A program made the position numbers and the translations under genes. A stretch of DNA of 64,000 nucleotides from JAWKNZ01 sp041391425 (lineage in GTDB: Bacteria > Bdellovibrionota_B > Oligoflexia > Oligoflexales > JAWKNZ01). Positions 54,350-63,943 of the stretch are shown here, in pieces. Numbering within the stretch: position 1 is the stretch's first letter; every line of letters starts with the position of its first letter. The stretch covers positions 30,342-94,341 of the forward strand of contig JAWKNZ010000013.1 in assembly GCA_041391425.1 (NCBI GenBank). Direction: 5' to 3'. The notes below the pieces were generated by a model. The model worked only from the letters and a program-made list of their open reading frames with translations, did no database searches and had not been told where the DNA came from.

Positions 54350-55077
54350 GAGTTTCTTCGCCTTCGTCTCAGAATGACGTTATCGTCATGTTGAGTGAAA
54401 CGAAATATCTCAAAATTTGTATCTGTCCAGATTTTCTTCTCCATCGTCTCAGAATGATGTAGTCGTCATGTTGAGTGAAACGAAACATCTAAAAATTTTG
54501 TATCTGTCCAGATTTTCTTCGCCTTCGTCTCAGAATGATGTTATCGTCATGTTGAGTGAAACGAAATATCTCAAAATTTGTATCTGTCCAGATTTTCTTC
54601 TCCATCGTCTCAGAATGATGTAGTCGTCATGTTGAGTGAAACGAAACATCTAAAAATTTTGTATCTGTCCAGATTTTCTTCTCCATCGTCTCAGAATGAT
54701 GTTATCGTCATGTTGAGTGAAACGAAACATCTAAAAATTTTGTATCTGTCCAGATTTTCTTCGCCTTCGTCTCAGAATGATGTAGTCGTCATGTTGAGTG
54801 AAACGAAATATCTCAAAATTTGTATCTGTCCAGATTTTCTTCTCCTTCATCTCAGAATGATGTAGTCGTCATGTTGAGTGAAACGAAATATCTCAAAATT
54901 TGTATCTGTCCAGATTTTCTTCTCATCTCAGAATGATGTAGTCGTCATGTTGAGTGAAACGAAATATCTCAAAATTTGTATCTGTCCAGATTTTCTTCTC
55001 CTTCATCTCAGAATGATGTTATCGTCATGTTGAGTGAAACGAAACATCTAAAAATTTTGTATCTGTCCAGATTTTCT
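54350..55077 (+). repeat. Tandem array of about nine ~80-bp repeats
   Basis: The core CGTCATGTTGAGTGAAACGAAAyATCTmAAAA recurs at 54384, 54464, 54545, 54625, 54706, 54787, 54867, 54943 and 55023, so units are 80 or 81 bp, one of 76 bp. Units end in TTTGTATCTGTCCAGATTTT plus CTTCGCCTTCGTCTCAGAATG-type spacer. Two variants (GAAATATCTC..., GAAACATCT...) alternate in part of the array, and the spacer reads GTTAT or GTAGT. Each unit carries the two inverted ends of the palindromic repeat found at 41267, head to head. In-frame translations (VMLSETKHL) are repeat artefacts. The array lies between the antiporter start and the stop of the next minus-strand gene. Confidence 0.95.
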
Positions 55078-55092
55078 ATATATAACGGGAAA

Positions 55093-56052
55093 TTAATGGG
55101 CCATAGTTAGGTTCTGGACTTGCATGATCTGGAGAATTTTTTTATTTTCGTGTGTGGTGATACTACCACTAACGTTGACAAGTCCAGGAGCTTTTTCTAA
55201 GGCTTCTATAAGATCCACATCCTCGACGAGTCCTATAAATTTCTTCCCAGTAGTTGTTTTAAATTGAAGTGTGCAGGCGATGAGACAATCGTCTAGTTCT
55301 CTGCGTTTGAATGATACTGAGTAGATACTAAAAAGGCGATCGGTTGGATTCGTCTTTTGTGTATATCCCTTGCGGATAGCTGAACTCGGAGGTAGTGAAG
55401 CGCTTTTTGTTTCTATTTTATTTTCTCCTGGAGAAGAAAAGCTTCCGGATATGCTTGTATTGAATGTTTGTTTTAGTGGTATAGTGTCTTTGGCTTGTGC
55501 TTGGTTGGTGGAACTAACAATCGCAGTATTGTAATTCTGAGGCGGTGCAATTTGACTTTTGAGAGCCATGGGCCTGACTATAACAGCTGTTTTTTTCGCG
55601 TTAGTGATTGTTTGGTTTAGTCGTGGATTCTGTTTTCTTGTAGTTGAGGAATGGTTTGAAGCTGTCTTATGTATGATTGCTATAGGCGCTTCTTTTGTTG
55701 TCTTTGGCATTTGTTCTAGTTTTGTGATATTTGCAACCGCCGCGCGTTCCATATTTTTCGTTTTATTTGGTTGCGGTGGCCGTCGACTGAATTGCTCGAC
55801 ATTTTCTTCTGTATAAATAATGTTATTAGCTAGCAAAATAATGCTGAGGCTTGAAGCTAGAAATAGAGCGAAGATGTAATTGACCATTTCTTGGCTTTTC
55901 GAGTCTTCTAATGTAAAAATTTCACTTTCTAATTGGCTGATACTTTTTTTTCTCTTGGGTAAAAATTTAGCAAGAGGCCGCCCTGTAGGAATTGTATCAA
56001 AATCTGATAGTTCAGAAAGCTTTGATATTTCGCGTGTCTTTAGGGTTTCCAT
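55093..56052 (-). CDS. Single-TM protein with Thr/Pro-rich linker, unknown function
   Basis: 319 aa. About 55 cytosolic residues with basic and Leu-rich parts, one membrane helix (YIFALFLASSLSIILLANN), then a long Thr/Ser/Pro/Lys-rich periplasmic linker (about 85-235) and a C-terminal domain with FSIYSVSFKRRELDDCLIAC and KKFIGLVEDVDLIEALEKAP. The topology resembles TonB-like or GspC-like single-pass proteins that reach across the periplasm; I do not recognise the domain itself. The gene follows the tandem repeat array and is divergent from hpd. Confidence 0.7.
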   Translation of the reverse strand: METLKTREISKLSELSDFDTIPTGRPLAKFLPKRKKSISQLESEIFTLEDSKSQEMVNYIFALFLASSLSIILLANNIIYTEENVEQFSRRPPQPNKTKNMERAAVANITKLEQMPKTTKEAPIAIIHKTASNHSSTTRKQNPRLNQTITNAKKTAVIVRPMALKSQIAPPQNYNTAIVSSTNQAQAKDTIPLKQTFNTSISGSFSSPGENKIETKSASLPPSSAIRKGYTQKTNPTDRLFSIYSVSFKRRELDDCLIACTLQFKTTTGKKFIGLVEDVDLIEALEKAPGLVNVSGSITTHENKKILQIMQVQNLTMAH

Positions 56053-56423
56053 ATATCCTCCAAAAAGTATCCCTATAACTTAGTGCGACTTGCCGGCGTG
56101 GCATGCTTGCTATCGTCTTATCTCTAGGTAAAATTTAGAAAAATTAGGAAATAAACAAAGTATTTATAAAATATATCATAATATCATTAAGTTAATGTTA
56201 TAAACTGGTGTGACGCCTTCCATTTCATCATTATTAATAAATTTGATTTTTGTATGTAAGAAAATATGCAAAATCTGATACTTTTATGTTATCTTTCTAA
56301 TATGTTAGTAGGGAATGCCGTGGGCGCTTTTGTTGTTATATAGAGTCGTTATAGGTCCTGTTGAATATAACTCGTTTTCAGCTGGTTCTTTAGATGCTTC
56401 GAAATGAATTGAAGGAGATTGAT
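56053..56423. other. Intergenic region upstream of hpd
   Basis: 371 bp, AT-rich, between divergent genes. I see no convincing promoter pair, RNA or repeat. Confidence 0.4.
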
Positions 56424-57464
56424 ATGAGTGAGCTTAATCCAATTGGACTTGATGGTATCGAGTTTATAGAGTTTTCTTCTGCTAGTGCAGAGCGTTTGCA
56501 TGAATTATTTACTGAATTTGGTTTTTCTAAAATTATGCGGCATGAAAAAAATAGTGTCGATTTGTATAAGCAAAATGATATCAGCTTCATCTTAAATACA
56601 CAGGCAGGCTCATTTGCGGAGTCGTTTCAAAAAACTCATGGACCTAGTATCTCTTCTATGGGATGGCGTGTAAAAGATGCTAAAAAGGCTTATGAAGAAG
56701 CTATCCGCCGTGGTGCAGCTGCTGCTAAACATGTTGACTTTACCCGCAATGGACAAGACATTCCGGCTATTATGGGGATTGGTGATAGTTTAATATATTT
56801 TATTGATGCTTATACGGATGGCTTATATCCATCAATGGGCTTTATCAACCATCCAAATCCTGTAAAAGTAGCGAATAAGGGCTTTCTGTCTATTGATCAT
56901 TTAACTAATAATGTTTATGAGGGGACCATGAAGGAATGGTCTGATTTTTATAAAAATGTTTTTGGTTTTACTGAAGTTCGTTATTTCGATATCAGAGGAG
57001 TTAAAACGGGCTTAACATCTTATGCCCTCAAATCGCCTTGTGGTAAATTCTGTATACCTATTAATGAAGGAACAGAGAAGCGCTCTCAGATTAATGAATA
57101 TTTAGATGAGTACCGAGGCCCTGGCGTTCAGCATTTGGCTTTTTTAACTGGCGATATTGTCAGCTCTCTGCGACAGCTTGATAGCAAAAAGGTTGAAACT
57201 CTGGATATTGATGACGAGTATTATGATACTGTTTTTGAGCGTGTTCCTAACGTGACCGAAGATCATCAAGTTTTGCGTGAAATGGATATTTTGGTAGATG
57301 GTGATGACGAAGGGTATTTGTTACAGATTTTCACAAAAAATGTAGTTGGCCCTATTTTTATCGAAGTGATTCAAAGAAAAAATCATCTTTCATTTGGTGA
57401 AGGTAATTTTGGTGCATTGTTTAGGTCGATAGAGAAAGATCAGGAGAAGCGTGGTTATATTTGA
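56424..57464 (+). CDS. hpd: 4-hydroxyphenylpyruvate dioxygenase
   Basis: 346 aa from ATG 56424 (GGAG 6-8 nt upstream; an in-frame ATG at 56394 lacks a site). Converts 4-hydroxyphenylpyruvate to homogentisate in tyrosine breakdown. Iron ligands: His in SIDHLTNNV, His in GVQHLAFLTGD, and Glu in PIFIEVIQRK, in the usual order. The C-terminal half also has LREMDILVDGDDEGYLLQIF and NFGALFRSIEKDQEKRG. Neighbouring genes do not belong to the homogentisate pathway, so the downstream steps must be elsewhere. A bidirectional terminator follows. Confidence 0.96.
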   Translation: MSELNPIGLDGIEFIEFSSASAERLHELFTEFGFSKIMRHEKNSVDLYKQNDISFILNTQAGSFAESFQKTHGPSISSMGWRVKDAKKAYEEAIRRGAAAAKHVDFTRNGQDIPAIMGIGDSLIYFIDAYTDGLYPSMGFINHPNPVKVANKGFLSIDHLTNNVYEGTMKEWSDFYKNVFGFTEVRYFDIRGVKTGLTSYALKSPCGKFCIPINEGTEKRSQINEYLDEYRGPGVQHLAFLTGDIVSSLRQLDSKKVETLDIDDEYYDTVFERVPNVTEDHQVLREMDILVDGDDEGYLLQIFTKNVVGPIFIEVIQRKNHLSFGEGNFGALFRSIEKDQEKRGYI

Positions 57465-57501
57465 TGTAGAGATTCAAGATTTTTAGCTGAAATTTTGTTT
57501 A

Positions 57502-57532
57502 CAAAAAATCTCCCTAATGGGAGATTTTTTGT
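57502..57532. terminator. Bidirectional intrinsic terminator
   Basis: AAAAAATCTCCC TAAT GGGAGATTTTTT: a perfect hairpin with A and T runs on either side, between hpd (plus) and hflC (minus). Confidence 0.85.
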
Positions 57533-57554
57533 AATTGCAATCTGAATATCCCTT

Positions 57555-58544
57555 TTAAGGTCCTTTGCCTAAGAGTTTAAGAAAATAGCTGTCTGTAGAA
57601 AGGATAAATTCACCCTTTGCGCTAAGTGTTTTTTTGTATAGTTCCAAATTTTTGGAAAATTCGTAAAAGCCTGGGTCAGAGCCGAAAGATTTAGCATATA
57701 TTTCTATCGCCTCTGCTTCAGCTCGACCTCTTATTTCTTGCGATTTTCGATAGGCTACCGATTCAATCTGTTTTAGATCACGATTGAGTTTGCCTTGGAT
57801 TTTCTGCAATTCTCCTTGACCGTAGGATCTAATCTTCTCGGCGATTCTTTCTCTTTCAGAAATCATCCTTTGATAAACTTTATTTTGGACACTATCATCA
57901 TATGAAATGCTACGCAGTTGTACATCTATTAACTCGATTCCATATGCGTTTAATATTTTTTTTGCTCTTACTATGATGAGATCAGTTAATTTTTCACGTC
58001 CTGCTTTGATACTGCTGATTTCACCTGTGATCTCTTCGTCGAGATGGTTCGAGTCGTCTATATGCAGTTCTTTTTTCTCTCCCGATATTTCTTTTTCTTC
58101 TTTGCGCTTATTAATGGTGTCTAGGATAGAATTGGAGTTTCGTACTGCTTCTACAAGGTTGAAATTAGAGATGATATCACGTGTTATGCCGTCAAGAATA
58201 TCATCGATATTTGAACGTGCGATATTTTCATTTTTTAAGGCTTTAGTAAATTTCAACGGATCGGATATTTTCCATCTAGCGGTAGTATCTACCCAAATAT
58301 ATTTTTTGTCTTTTGTTGGGATTTTATCAGCATCGCCATCCCAGCTTAGAATGCGTTTGTCAAAATATCGGACATCTTGAACAAAGGGGATCTTAAATTT
58401 GAGCCCTGCCTTAGTTATAGGCTGTCCTTTTACTTCTCCAAATTGAGTGATCAGTGCTTGCTGCCCTTCAGGCAGTAAAAAGGCTGAGTTTACAAGAGTT
58501 AAAACGGCAGCTAGTATGATAATTCCTATACTCAAAAATTTCAT
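57555..58544 (-). CDS. hflC: HflC-like SPFH/band 7 protein
   Basis: 329 aa. N-terminal membrane anchor (GIIILAAVLTLVNSAFLL), then the SPFH/band-7 domain (FGEVKGQPITKAGLKFKIPF, ILSWDGDADKIPTKDKKYIW, ISDPLKFTKAL) and a long coiled coil (MISERERIAEKIRSYGQGEL) ending ESVAYRKSQEIRGRAEAEAI. Together with HflK it forms a membrane complex that surrounds the FtsH protease and modulates it. Compared with E. coli HflC it carries an extra 25-residue acidic insertion (EKEISGEKKELHID) in the band-7 part. It is 45 bp after hflK. Confidence 0.94.
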   Translation of the reverse strand: MKFLSIGIIILAAVLTLVNSAFLLPEGQQALITQFGEVKGQPITKAGLKFKIPFVQDVRYFDKRILSWDGDADKIPTKDKKYIWVDTTARWKISDPLKFTKALKNENIARSNIDDILDGITRDIISNFNLVEAVRNSNSILDTINKRKEEKEISGEKKELHIDDSNHLDEEITGEISSIKAGREKLTDLIIVRAKKILNAYGIELIDVQLRSISYDDSVQNKVYQRMISERERIAEKIRSYGQGELQKIQGKLNRDLKQIESVAYRKSQEIRGRAEAEAIEIYAKSFGSDPGFYEFSKNLELYKKTLSAKGEFILSTDSYFLKLLGKGP

Positions 58545-58589
58545 ATTCGGTGAGCTCTCCTTTCACTAACAGAGTGTTTTGCAAGTCTA

Positions 58590-59651
58590 TTATTGAGATT
58601 TTTTTATTTCATTTGCTGAATAATTAAATACAGGCAAGAGCCCTTTGACTTTAGGATCTACAATTGTGAATTTTTTAGCTTTGTTGAAAACCTCCTGCAA
58701 AGTTTCTAAGTACATCCGGCGTCTTGTTATCTCAGGAGCTTTTTTATACTCGCTACTTACATTTTTAAATTTGGCAGCATCACCTTTTGCTCGGTTTATC
58801 AACTCGGTGGCGTAGGCTTCGGCTTCAGATAGAAGCTTGTCAGCTTTTCCTTTTGCCTCAGGAATAACTTTATTATATTGCCTCTCTGCTTGATTGATTG
58901 TCTGTTCTTGCTCTTGCTTAGCGGCATTGACTTCGTTAAATGCGGTGCGGACTTCTTCTGGAGGATTTACATCCTGCAAGAAAATACTCTTAATGGAAAT
59001 CCCCATATCGTAGTGATCTAACGCTTTCTGAGTGAGAATTTTAGCTTGATCTGCAACTTCTACACGCCCTGTTGTCAAAACATCACTGACTAAGCGGTCT
59101 CCGACAACCCGTCTCATTACTGATATAGAGACATCTCTAATATTTTTGCGTACATTCTTAGCATGGTATAAATATTTCCATGGGTCGGTGATTTTATATT
59201 GGAGGATCCATTCCACATCTGCGACATTGAGATCTCCTGTAAGCATTAAACTTTCGGAGCTGTGGGAATCTTTAGAGTATTGGGTGCGTGTACCTTGTGG
59301 TGTGCTTTTACTGCGAAAACCAAACTCCTCTCTTATGACACGACTTGAAGGAACTTTAGTGACTTGATCGATTCCGAAAGGCAATTTAAAGTGTAAACCA
59401 GGGTTTGTAGTCGTGTGGTATGCTGCAAAGCGAGTGACGACGCCTTGCTCTTCAACATCTACAGTATAATAGGAAGTTAGTGTCCCCCAAATTCCAAGGA
59501 AAATAATAGCGAACATAAGGAACGCTGTAGCTTTTGGCTCATTGCCTTGTCCATGATTGCCACCGCCATCCCTCTTGCCCATTTTGGATAACATTTTGTT
59601 GAGGTCTTCCATGACATCCTCAATGGATTTTCCTTTACCATTTGTAGCCAT
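58590..59651 (-). CDS. hflK: HflK-like SPFH/band 7 protein
   Basis: 353 aa, excellent ribosome site (GGAGGAAAA ATG). Cytosolic Gly/Asp-rich head (MSKMGKRDGGGNHGQGN-type), one membrane helix (AFLMFAIIFLGIWGTLTSYY), the band-7 domain (VVTRFAAYHTTTNPGLHFKL, DVEWILQYKITDPWKYLYH), and the coiled coil (VNAAKQEQEQTINQAERQYN, PEAKGKADKLLSEAEAYATE). The C-terminus PVFNYSANE is typical. Partner of HflC in the FtsH-associated complex; gene order hflK-hflC is conserved. Located downstream of the S8 protease gene on the same strand, with a terminator between them. Confidence 0.95.
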   Translation of the reverse strand: MATNGKGKSIEDVMEDLNKMLSKMGKRDGGGNHGQGNEPKATAFLMFAIIFLGIWGTLTSYYTVDVEEQGVVTRFAAYHTTTNPGLHFKLPFGIDQVTKVPSSRVIREEFGFRSKSTPQGTRTQYSKDSHSSESLMLTGDLNVADVEWILQYKITDPWKYLYHAKNVRKNIRDVSISVMRRVVGDRLVSDVLTTGRVEVADQAKILTQKALDHYDMGISIKSIFLQDVNPPEEVRTAFNEVNAAKQEQEQTINQAERQYNKVIPEAKGKADKLLSEAEAYATELINRAKGDAAKFKNVSSEYKKAPEITRRRMYLETLQEVFNKAKKFTIVDPKVKGLLPVFNYSANEIKKSQ

Positions 59652-59732
59652 TTTTCCTCCAGATATGAGTAAAGGTCTACTCTTGCATGGATAGGAAAAG
59701 GATACAATGCATTTAAATTATACATAATAAAT

Positions 59733-59761
59733 AAGGAGAGGCTCACTGTAAGCCTCTCCTT
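59733..59761 (-). terminator. Intrinsic terminator of the S8 protease gene
   Basis: AAGGAGAGGCT (59733-59743) pairs with AGCCTCTCCTT (59751-59761). On the minus strand it is followed by ATTTATTATG. It separates the protease gene from hflK. Confidence 0.7.
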
Positions 59762-59806
59762 AAGTTAAAGTAATAATTAATAACCTTTTTGACTCTACAT
59801 ATTACC

Positions 59807-61450
59807 TTAAGGTGTTGGTAGAGGTAAGTCTTCGCACCATGGCAGCTCTGGGTTCATTAGACACATTAATAAGCAGGTGTTTGGATCTTCAAATGGGCAA
59901 GCTTCACCACCACCGCCGCCGCCACCATTGTCAGGAGTGGATCCTACATATATCTTTTTAGATTGAACTGTTGAGCCATTAGCATCAGTCATTGTTAACA
60001 CTGTTTCACCATTTGCAACTGCTTGCAGTTGACCGCTTTCTGTAACAGTAGCTACAGCTGGGTTAGATGAAGTAAATTTATATGGCTCAGTTCCACCGAT
60101 ACCAGTAAATGTTTTTGTTGCTTGCGCAGCAAGAGTCGCAGCCGCAGGGACTACAGCAATTTTATTATCTCTGATAAAATTAACTGCTTCGTTTGCGTCA
60201 ACACGGCAGTCGCATGCAGTTTCAATATTCACAGGTGCGCCAGTAGTCTGCAGGATGGATCGTGCTTGTGCGCCATTTAAATCTCTGCCTTCAGCCATAG
60301 CTTGTGCTTTCATCAAGCCAACTAGACCAGCGACTAACGGAGTTGCCATAGAAGTTCCAGAAAGTTTACCATAGCTATTAGGAAGTGTGCTGAGGATATC
60401 TTGTCCTGGTGAAGCAAGGTGTACTGTTGCCTTTCCATAGTTTGACCAACTAGGCTTGCCATCTTGTGGATCAGAAGCAGCTACAGAAATTACGTTTGCA
60501 GATTTTGAGTTAGCAGGGAAAACAGCTCTCGTGTCGTTGTTTTTTCCATCGTTTGCAGCAGCTGCGACAAAAATAACACCAGCCTGGTCAGCTCTTTCAA
60601 TAGCTTCCAAGATTGGCTTAATTTGAGATTCTTGTACTGCAGCACCCCAGCTAGCGCTGATAATGTGTGCTCCATTACTTACAGCATAATCAACAGCTTT
60701 TGCACCTGCCATTAAGTCCCCTGATCCATTAGCCCCTAGAAAGCGGACAGGCATAATAGTGATTTCTTGAGACATTCCGGAGATGCCCGTATTATTATTA
60801 CCAACGCCGCCGACGATACCCGCACAGTGCGTTCCATGCCCAGGGTTTTGTTGGCTTGTTTCATCCATTGGGTCATTGTCACCAGCGTTGAAGTCCCACC
60901 CATGTACGTCGTCAACAAAGCCGTTATTGTCGTCATCTATGTTATTACCAGGTATCTCTCCTGGGTTGGTCCAAATATTGTCGCTTAGGTCTGCGTGATG
61001 CCAGTCAATACCAGTGTCAATTACTGCTACGACTACGTTGCGGCTACCTACATTGGTATCCCAAGCTTGAGGAGCATTTACTTTTGTTAAAGCCCATTGC
61101 TCTGAAAATTTAGGGTCATTTGGAGTATCAAACATATGTAATTTTATATTCGGTACAATATATTCCACTTCAGGCATTGCTGAAAGTTTTTGCAATATTT
61201 TTACATCTTGATTTTCTTTGTTTGCACCTGTGTCGATAGCGACTAGACGCCCAGTAGCATGGGTGTCTTTTACCTTAATGCCATCTAAATTTTTCATCTC
61301 ACCAGCAAAACTGCTTACTGATTTTTCGGCTTTGAGCTTCACAACATACTCAGCCGCAAAAGAGCTCGTTGCTAAACCTAGGAGTGCTGTTAGACCTGTA
61401 GCAAGGCTAGCAGCTCTGCCTCCCCATGAATTTACGCGTTTCAACATCAT
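59807..61450 (-). CDS. Secreted subtilisin-like serine protease (S8)
   Basis: 547 aa from ATG 61450 (GGAGG 8 nt upstream). Signal peptide ending LATSSFA-AEY; inhibitor-I9-like propeptide (about 35-105; YVVKLKAEKSVSSFAGEMKN, EVEYIVPNIKLHMFD). Catalytic triad: Asp in AVIDTGIDWHHADL, His in NPGHGTHCAGIVG, Ser in SGTSMATPLVAGL, with the oxyanion Asn in VAAAANDG. After the protease domain there is an Ig-like (Big2-type) domain (NPAVATVTESGQLQAVANGE), a Gly linker, and a Cys-rich tail (EACPFEDPNTC, MCLMNPELPWCEDL). It is autoprocessed and secreted; a role in nutrition or defence is inference. Confidence 0.95.
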   Translation of the reverse strand: MMLKRVNSWGGRAASLATGLTALLGLATSSFAAEYVVKLKAEKSVSSFAGEMKNLDGIKVKDTHATGRLVAIDTGANKENQDVKILQKLSAMPEVEYIVPNIKLHMFDTPNDPKFSEQWALTKVNAPQAWDTNVGSRNVVVAVIDTGIDWHHADLSDNIWTNPGEIPGNNIDDDNNGFVDDVHGWDFNAGDNDPMDETSQQNPGHGTHCAGIVGGVGNNNTGISGMSQEITIMPVRFLGANGSGDLMAGAKAVDYAVSNGAHIISASWGAAVQESQIKPILEAIERADQAGVIFVAAAANDGKNNDTRAVFPANSKSANVISVAASDPQDGKPSWSNYGKATVHLASPGQDILSTLPNSYGKLSGTSMATPLVAGLVGLMKAQAMAEGRDLNGAQARSILQTTGAPVNIETACDCRVDANEAVNFIRDNKIAVVPAAATLAAQATKTFTGIGGTEPYKFTSSNPAVATVTESGQLQAVANGETVLTMTDANGSTVQSKKIYVGSTPDNGGGGGGGEACPFEDPNTCLLMCLMNPELPWCEDLPLPTP

Positions 61451-61751
61451 CTTTTTCCCCTCCTGATCGATCGCATTCACTACTATCCCCAGACAAACGC
61501 TTTGGTTAAGCTTCTTGGGTGCACAAAATACGATAAGATAAATGATTCGTTACGAGAAAGGTATCCTCTCTAAACTGATTGGCAATATTTTTTTGGCCGT
61601 ATGGTCAAATTTTTTGTTCTTTGAGGTCAGATGTTTAAAAGGAATTTAAAGTAACTGTTTAATTATATAGGTTTTTTTGAATACTTCTCAGCTATGTTGG
61701 AATGCTGGTCGATAAGGCAGATTAAACATGAATTGTTAGGAACTTACTATT
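61451..61751. other. Intergenic region between divergent genes
   Basis: 301 bp, AT-rich, upstream of the protease gene (minus) and of a beta-barrel gene (plus). No RNA, repeat or clear promoter was found. Confidence 0.4.
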
Positions 61752-62936
61752 TTGTTATGCCTCCGACCGATAGCGTTATTAACCACACTTCTGTCTTTTT
61801 GTGTTTTTTTTACTCCTCATAATGCTATTGCTAGAAAAACGAATGAACCATTTTATCAAGAGCCTTTCGATCTAGCTGCAGGTGGAGCTTCTCTAACTAG
61901 AGCAAGCAGAGCAGGGCGTATATTTTCAAATCCTGCCTTAATGTCTTATGGGGGTGGCTTTAGTCTTTGGATAGGATCCACCACTTCTATTTTTGTTAAT
62001 GACGGGATTTGTGAGTTGGCAGGGTCGTCCTGCCCTGTTTCGGCAGATGATGGAAGCGCCGAGAGTGAATCGTCAGATATTTTGCAGCTTGCGTTTAAAA
62101 AACCTTTTCGTTTAGGGCTAAGCCAATCATTTGCTATGATATTTAATCATATTGGCTTTTCAGTATTTAGCCGTAATGAAATTGATTTAAATGCGAAAAA
62201 AGTAGGTCCATCGGGAACACCTTCAGTTGCTTTCTCTATGGAAAGTTATTCAGGTTTGCAGGTGGCAGCAGCAACACGTTCTCCGATGCGTTGGCTTTCT
62301 TTAGGGGGAGCGGTTAGGGGAATAATCGCTTCAGAGCCTGAATTAGAATTGGGCTTAGAGGTTTTAGATCAGCTGCAAGGAGAAGGTAGCCAAGAATTTT
62401 TTCAGCAACAGATGCAGGAGCGTTTTACGCCGGTTTTAGGGTATGGATTTGATATAGGAACTTTGTTTTTTGCGCAAGGACGGCATGTTGACTACTCCCT
62501 TGCAGTAAAGGTCGATGATGTTGGTAATACAAAGTTAACACCACAATCGGGTTTATTTGGTGCGACGGCAGAGTCTAGCCCAGAAGAGCAAGAGCCAGTT
62601 GAAAATATCAAAGAGTTTAAACAAGTAGTAAGTTCAGGATTGGGGTTTACTTTACATACTGGCATGGATCAGTTGCATTTAAGCATCGATTATCGAGATT
62701 TGTTGGATGCATACAATGATCCCTTATTTAAAAAGATTTATATCGGTGCGAAGGCAACATTGAGACAATATTTGGGTTTAGCAATGGGACTGCATCATGG
62801 ATATAGTAGTGCAGGAGTGGAGCTTAATTTTTTGCTCGTACAGATATCTCTTATAACTTACGCCCGTGAGTTAAGTGACAAGCCAGGCTTGGACCCTAGG
62901 CGTTATTATATGCTATCTTTTAGCATGGGAGGCTAG
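61752..62936 (+). CDS. Outer-membrane beta-barrel protein (TraF/PorV-like)
   Basis: 394 aa, TTG start at 61752; AGGA lies about 11 nt upstream, so the start is not certain. Signal ending in HNAIA-RK. The mature part opens with EPFDLAAGGASLTRASRAGRI then FSNPALMSYGGGFSLWIGST, which resembles TraF/PorV-type barrels (AGGAxxARAxxAxFxNPA). Many alternating strands follow (FSVFSRNEIDLNAKKVG, YSLAVKVDDVGNTKLTP, LHLSIDYRDLLDAYND), ending in MLSFSMGG. Function unknown. The lipoprotein gene starts 8 bp after the stop and is probably co-transcribed. Confidence 0.8.
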   Translation: MLCLRPIALLTTLLSFCVFFTPHNAIARKTNEPFYQEPFDLAAGGASLTRASRAGRIFSNPALMSYGGGFSLWIGSTTSIFVNDGICELAGSSCPVSADDGSAESESSDILQLAFKKPFRLGLSQSFAMIFNHIGFSVFSRNEIDLNAKKVGPSGTPSVAFSMESYSGLQVAAATRSPMRWLSLGGAVRGIIASEPELELGLEVLDQLQGEGSQEFFQQQMQERFTPVLGYGFDIGTLFFAQGRHVDYSLAVKVDDVGNTKLTPQSGLFGATAESSPEEQEPVENIKEFKQVVSSGLGFTLHTGMDQLHLSIDYRDLLDAYNDPLFKKIYIGAKATLRQYLGLAMGLHHGYSSAGVELNFLLVQISLITYARELSDKPGLDPRRYYMLSFSMGG

Positions 62937-62943
62937 AAATACG

Positions 62944-63750
62944 ATGAGGCTTCTAGTATTGATAGCTTTTAGTCTAAATTGTGCTTGCGCTGGAAAGGGG
63001 GCGGCTGAAAAAAACTATGCCTCTTGTGCTTCTGATTCCAAGAAGGCTATAACTGAGATAACCACAGTTGATGAACTAGAATCGATAGAAAATACGAATC
63101 CTTCTGCTACGTGTGAGAGGTTGACATATTTTGATGATGCACGACTATTGCTTGATAAGGCAGCACGTGAAAGTGATTCGACAAAAGCAGCATCTCTTTA
63201 TTTGCAAGCAGCGGAAATTTTAGATGCATTAGTTGGTTTTTATCCGGAAGAGTATTCTTACTATAGCCTTGCCGCAGCTGCTTTTGCTGGAGGTGTTGGG
63301 ATTGAATTAGCTTCTTTTCTCGGGCAGATGAGCGGCGGTGATGATTTTTTTTCATTGGGCTATGAGATGTTTCCCGGACCAAGTGATGACAGTTATATAT
63401 CTACTAAGAATTATCTAACTTTAGCAGTAAATTTAATGGATCTAAAAATTGAAGCTCTTGGAGAAACAAGTGGAAAGGGTGATTTTTTGCAAGTTTCTCT
63501 ATACAGAATGGCGCAAACGATGGTAATTGCCAATGGCTTTCTCGTGCCTGTCGACAGTGGTGGATGGGATCAAGAAGCGCTAGATAATGTTACGGTCGAG
63601 GATGTGGATGCTATTATTGATAATATGTCTGCTATTGTTGCGCAAGTAGATGATCCTCAATTGCAAGAAAAGTTTTCTGCTTTTTCGGATTCTGACCAAC
63701 TTACTGATGCAGAAAAGAAAGAATTGATAAAGGCACAAATCAATAAGTGA
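62944..63750 (+). CDS. Helical lipoprotein of unknown function
   Basis: 268 aa from ATG 62944; the frame opens at 62875 but this start gives a lipoprotein signal (MRLLVLIAFSLNCAC, lipid-accepting Cys at 13 or 15). The mature protein is mostly alpha-helical with Ala/Leu/Asp-rich repeats (LDKAARESDSTKAASLYLQA, AAEILDALVGFYPEEYSYYS), like TPR/Sel1-type or secretin-associated lipoproteins. GGAGG about 12 nt upstream. It is the partner gene of the barrel just upstream. Family not recognised. The 190 bp after it hold no recognisable gene. Confidence 0.75.
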   Translation: MRLLVLIAFSLNCACAGKGAAEKNYASCASDSKKAITEITTVDELESIENTNPSATCERLTYFDDARLLLDKAARESDSTKAASLYLQAAEILDALVGFYPEEYSYYSLAAAAFAGGVGIELASFLGQMSGGDDFFSLGYEMFPGPSDDSYISTKNYLTLAVNLMDLKIEALGETSGKGDFLQVSLYRMAQTMVIANGFLVPVDSGGWDQEALDNVTVEDVDAIIDNMSAIVAQVDDPQLQEKFSAFSDSDQLTDAEKKELIKAQINK

Positions 63751-63943
63751 TTTATTGTACATAAGCTTTGTTCTATTTATGAAAAAAACTCCCTTATTAT
63801 AGATAACATCTTTATATTACTCTGACTTTCTTTTATACGCCTCAATTCTAAGGGATCAATAATAGTGGCTGCTTTTATGAAATTCTATTAGACTTAGAGT
63901 TATATATTTCTTAGTATGTGCTTGGTGTTGGACCTTATTAAAA

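Noticed and set aside
54417..54865. Open frames in the 80-bp array encoding repeats of LSETKHL
   Set aside because: The frame persists only because some units are 81 bp; most are 80 bp, composition is repeat-driven, and no ribosome site is present.
60490..61466. Several antisense frames over the S8 protease gene
   Set aside because: They are shadows of a gene with clear catalytic motifs and a strong ribosome site.
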